This document shows positions 61,410 to 64,000 of a DNA stretch of 64,000 bases, piece after piece. The DNA lies in assembly GCA_963575645.1 (NCBI GenBank), contig OY754469.1:21160001-21224000 (forward strand), written 5' to 3'. The notes beneath the pieces were generated by a model that had not been told where the DNA came from, searched no databases, and saw nothing but the letters and a program-made list of their open reading frames with translations. The stretch comes from Xanthostigma xanthostigma. Taxonomy: Eukaryota > Arthropoda > Insecta > Raphidioptera > Raphidiidae. How positions within the stretch are numbered: the first letter of the stretch is position 1; the number at the start of each line of letters is the position of its first letter. Both the position numbers and the translations under genes were made by a program.

Positions 61410-62052
61410 AATACTTTACTAAAATTTACATCGAATACAAGCCCAATTTTGTAGTGATCTATTTTGAAACGAGTTTATCTTGTATTTTGATTGATGAAAA
61501 TAACAGGCTTCCCCGAAATGAGAAGCTATCGACATCAGTGACAGTGATGTTAAGTACATTTAATTTGTTTAACTTTTCAAATTTGCCTTGCATACGTGAT
61601 ATTTTCGAGAAATATTTGCAAATAATTCTGAAACATAATATTTTAGGTATTCCACAAAATTTCTCGTTTATAAAAAAATAAATTAAAATAACTTCATGGG
61701 GAAAACGCCAGAGTTCATTAATTATAAAATTATAAGCTTTTAGCAACAAAACTAAGTGTAAATTCACTTAAAATATGAAAAACATACAAATATTGAGCCT
61801 TAGTGTTACGTCGCTATAACCGAAATTATAATCGAGGTCGTTTTAAGTCAAATCCACTGTAGATGTTTTTTATTAAGTGGTACTCGATTCCCGAATTAAA
61901 AAATGTTCCTTTTTGGGGGATTGTTTTAATAGTACTACTCATTTTTAAAAGAAAAACGTAATTGGGAATTTGTTCGAAGTTAAAAGCTAGTGAGCGAGAT
62001 TCATTAATAATAATATACGTATCTATTAGACATTTTCAATACTTACAATATA

Positions 62053-62606
62053 CACTTTGTCCCTGGATAGGTGAAATGACTATTGTATACCTAAGGTAAA
62101 AAATTTTTGATTTAATTTTTCATTTTTTGAGGTTCAGCCCTGCTTGGTTTAAGACTAATTTCTAACATAAATTCAGCTTTTAAAAATCAATTAGGTATAT
62201 CTTGGAAATTTTCAAAGAACCTGCTGCCTGTTATGCTGCAAATATGACAAAAAGTTTTTAAGAAATGTTGCTTAGAATCAACATCTAGACCTCCATATGA
62301 AATTTCAAAATCGTCGGACAACTATGATTTTGCATTAATTTTTTCCAAGATAGTAATTTTTTTTTTGCCAAAACTTTATTTAGAAAAACTTTTTTAAATA
62401 AATTTTTGACGTAGGTATATATTCCCAAAAAGTTGCTATCTTAAAAAAAACAAATGAAGAATCATAGTTAGCCAAAAATTTTGATTTCTCAAAACTGAAA
62501 TTATCTTAGAAATTAGTCTTTAACAAAGCAAAGCTGAAATCCAAAAAATGAAAATCGAAACATGTTTACCTTTTACAAGAGTCGTTTCACCTATTCGGGG
62601 ACAACT
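62053..62606. mobile_element. 550-bp foldback MITE flanked by TA
   Basis: CACTTTGTCCCTGGATAGGTG at its left corresponds to reversed CAGTTGTCCCCGAATAGGTG at the right. gactaatttctaa and its mirror ttagaaattagtc lie further in. TA on both sides suggests a mariner-type target. Confidence 0.65.
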
Positions 62607-63450
62607 GTATACTTATTTCAGTATATCGTAAAGCTGTGATAATTCGATATTTTTAATTTCAATTAAGCAAAATCTCCGAAAACTAAATGCCTAGGAATAT
62701 AATTTGTTTTATTCTCCATAACATCCAAATGTTGAATACATATTATGACCATTGAATGTAGTAAAATGTGTATGATATATCGTTTAAAACACAATCTTTA
62801 AAAAAGCGAAGAATATAAGCCATTATCCATCGAACAATGTTACTGCAAAAATTATAGATTAAGAAAAGAAATACCTAAATCGCGAGGCTTAATGATCATA
62901 TTTCCATTCTAATCCCAAACTTAAAAAGTACGATTTGAAAGTGGAATATGAGTTTAGAAATAAAGAAGTTACACCTCTTCAGACATTTACTTAGCACGTT
63001 TTAAATGCATAGTTAAAAACTTAATAAAATTGGAAATTTTTTGAGTAAACAAACTGGTAGAAAAGAACTCGGCTTATTTATGTTTTTGGAAGTTTTGGTA
63101 TTAATAGTACATAAATGATAAATTAGACACATTTTCTTGAGCTGCAAGGTTTTTGTACTAAGAACCGTCAAGGCAAAAAAATTTCTCGGAAATAATGGTG
63201 TCTATACAATACAAAATATTAAATCAACTGAGAGCCAAACGAATTTAACAATTTTATTTTTGACAAATGAACCAGTTTAACGAAAATTTGTTATGATTCT
63301 AAAATCGATAATTCTAAAATAATAATATACTGCTCACGTGTTGAGTACTGTGTCATGTTAAGCCCTGCTTAGACTATCACATTAAGAAACCCAATATACC
63401 ATGTAATGTTAAAACTGATTTATAAACATTCAACTCTCTCTACATGTAAT

Positions 63451-64000
63451 ACTAGCCGTTACCCGCGATTGACAACGAAATACGGATGCATCCCCATTAT
63501 TTGGCATAGTTATTCCTTTCTCGACGTAGACCCCCCTAATAAATTTCAAAATTGATGACGTTCACGAGATCAACGTCCTAAAAAACCTTGAAAACGACAC
63601 CCATGTTAATTTTTAGACTATTTACCTCTTTTCACCGTCTGAAAGGGTTGTTTTTGAAATAACATGTGTTTATTTATTTGTTAACAGGAGTAATCCTGCG
63701 CATTTTCGAATTGATACATCTATCTTATATGATTTTTCTATGCAACTGTTGAATTCCCGTTACACCTAAAACTAAACTAAATTTTTCTGTTCTTAGCGGG
63801 TGCCTACGTCATAATAACTCTCTGTGTGCCAAATTTCAGCCCAATTCGTCCTGCAATTTGAGCTGTGCGTTGATTCTTCATGCAAATTTTGAACCCATGT
63901 TACTCCCTTTTAGGGGTTGTATTTCCAAAAATCTGTTCTCAGCAGATGCCTACGTCATAATAATTAATAACTATCTGTGTGCCAAATTTCAGCCCAATCC
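63451..64000 (-). repeat. CTAGT-ended repeat with ~145-bp tandem units, cut by window edge
   Basis: It begins actagccgttacccgcgatt. The text tgcctacgtcataataa … ctgtgtgccaaatttcagcc occurs at 63801 and again at 63947, about 146 bp later, and is truncated at 64000. Confidence 0.5.

Larger units (their letters stand above)
59783..64000 (+). other. Ankyrin intron running off the window, repeat-filled
   Basis: Contains the foldback 60397-61409, the foldback 62053-62606 and a repeat from 63451 to the edge. Nothing else was seen; no further ankyrin exon is visible. Confidence 0.6.

Overview
The window is one long stretch of an insect nuclear genome. It is strongly AT-rich, has GT-AG introns and AT-rich intergenic-looking DNA full of inverted-repeat elements, and its recognisable protein is an insect-type (Ank2-like) ankyrin. 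The order of insect cannot be fixed from the sequence; a hemipteran would fit, but this is a guess.

Almost the whole window is a single plus-strand gene, an ankyrin (membrane-to-spectrin adaptor), incomplete at both ends. Fifteen exons can be joined in one open frame between 61 and 59782: ankyrin repeats (61-357, 884-1064), a linker (11003-11285 plus an 18-nt microexon at 11946-11963), the first ZU5 domain (12575-14664), the second ZU5 domain (33567-33771, 52396-52555), the UPA domain (53961-54309), the death domain (55931-57491) and an acidic, Thr/Lys-rich tail (57594-58352, 59693-59782). One of the fifteen, 6999-7100, is a GC-rich 102-nt phase-1/phase-1 exon too short for ordinary ORF listing. 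It looks like an optional cassette and is the most interesting single item. Every junction keeps frame and uses GT...AG. The last exon ends in phase 1 at a donor, so the gene continues beyond 64000. The first exon begins after an acceptor, so most of the ankyrin repeats lie to the left.

The only confident RNA gene is a tRNA-Lys(UUU) at 13767-13839, on the same strand and 36 nt downstream of an ankyrin splice donor. A degraded tRNA-Thr-like sequence lies near 46817.

The introns, two of them about 19 kb, are crowded with DNA-transposon remnants: a PIF/Harbinger copy with MADF and transposase remnants (3334-4395), hAT-type MITEs (one with a perfect 8-bp target duplication at 23427-23606), a Tigger/pogo-type MITE (53389-53785), several unassigned long-TIR elements (8778-9800, 31621-33319, 41876-44049, 51061-52021) and many foldback MITEs. 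Two non-LTR retrotransposon 3' fragments sit inside long-TIR elements. A perfect 110-bp palindrome (53807-53916) lies just upstream of the UPA exon. No bacterial-type systems, CRISPR arrays or independent full-length protein genes are present.
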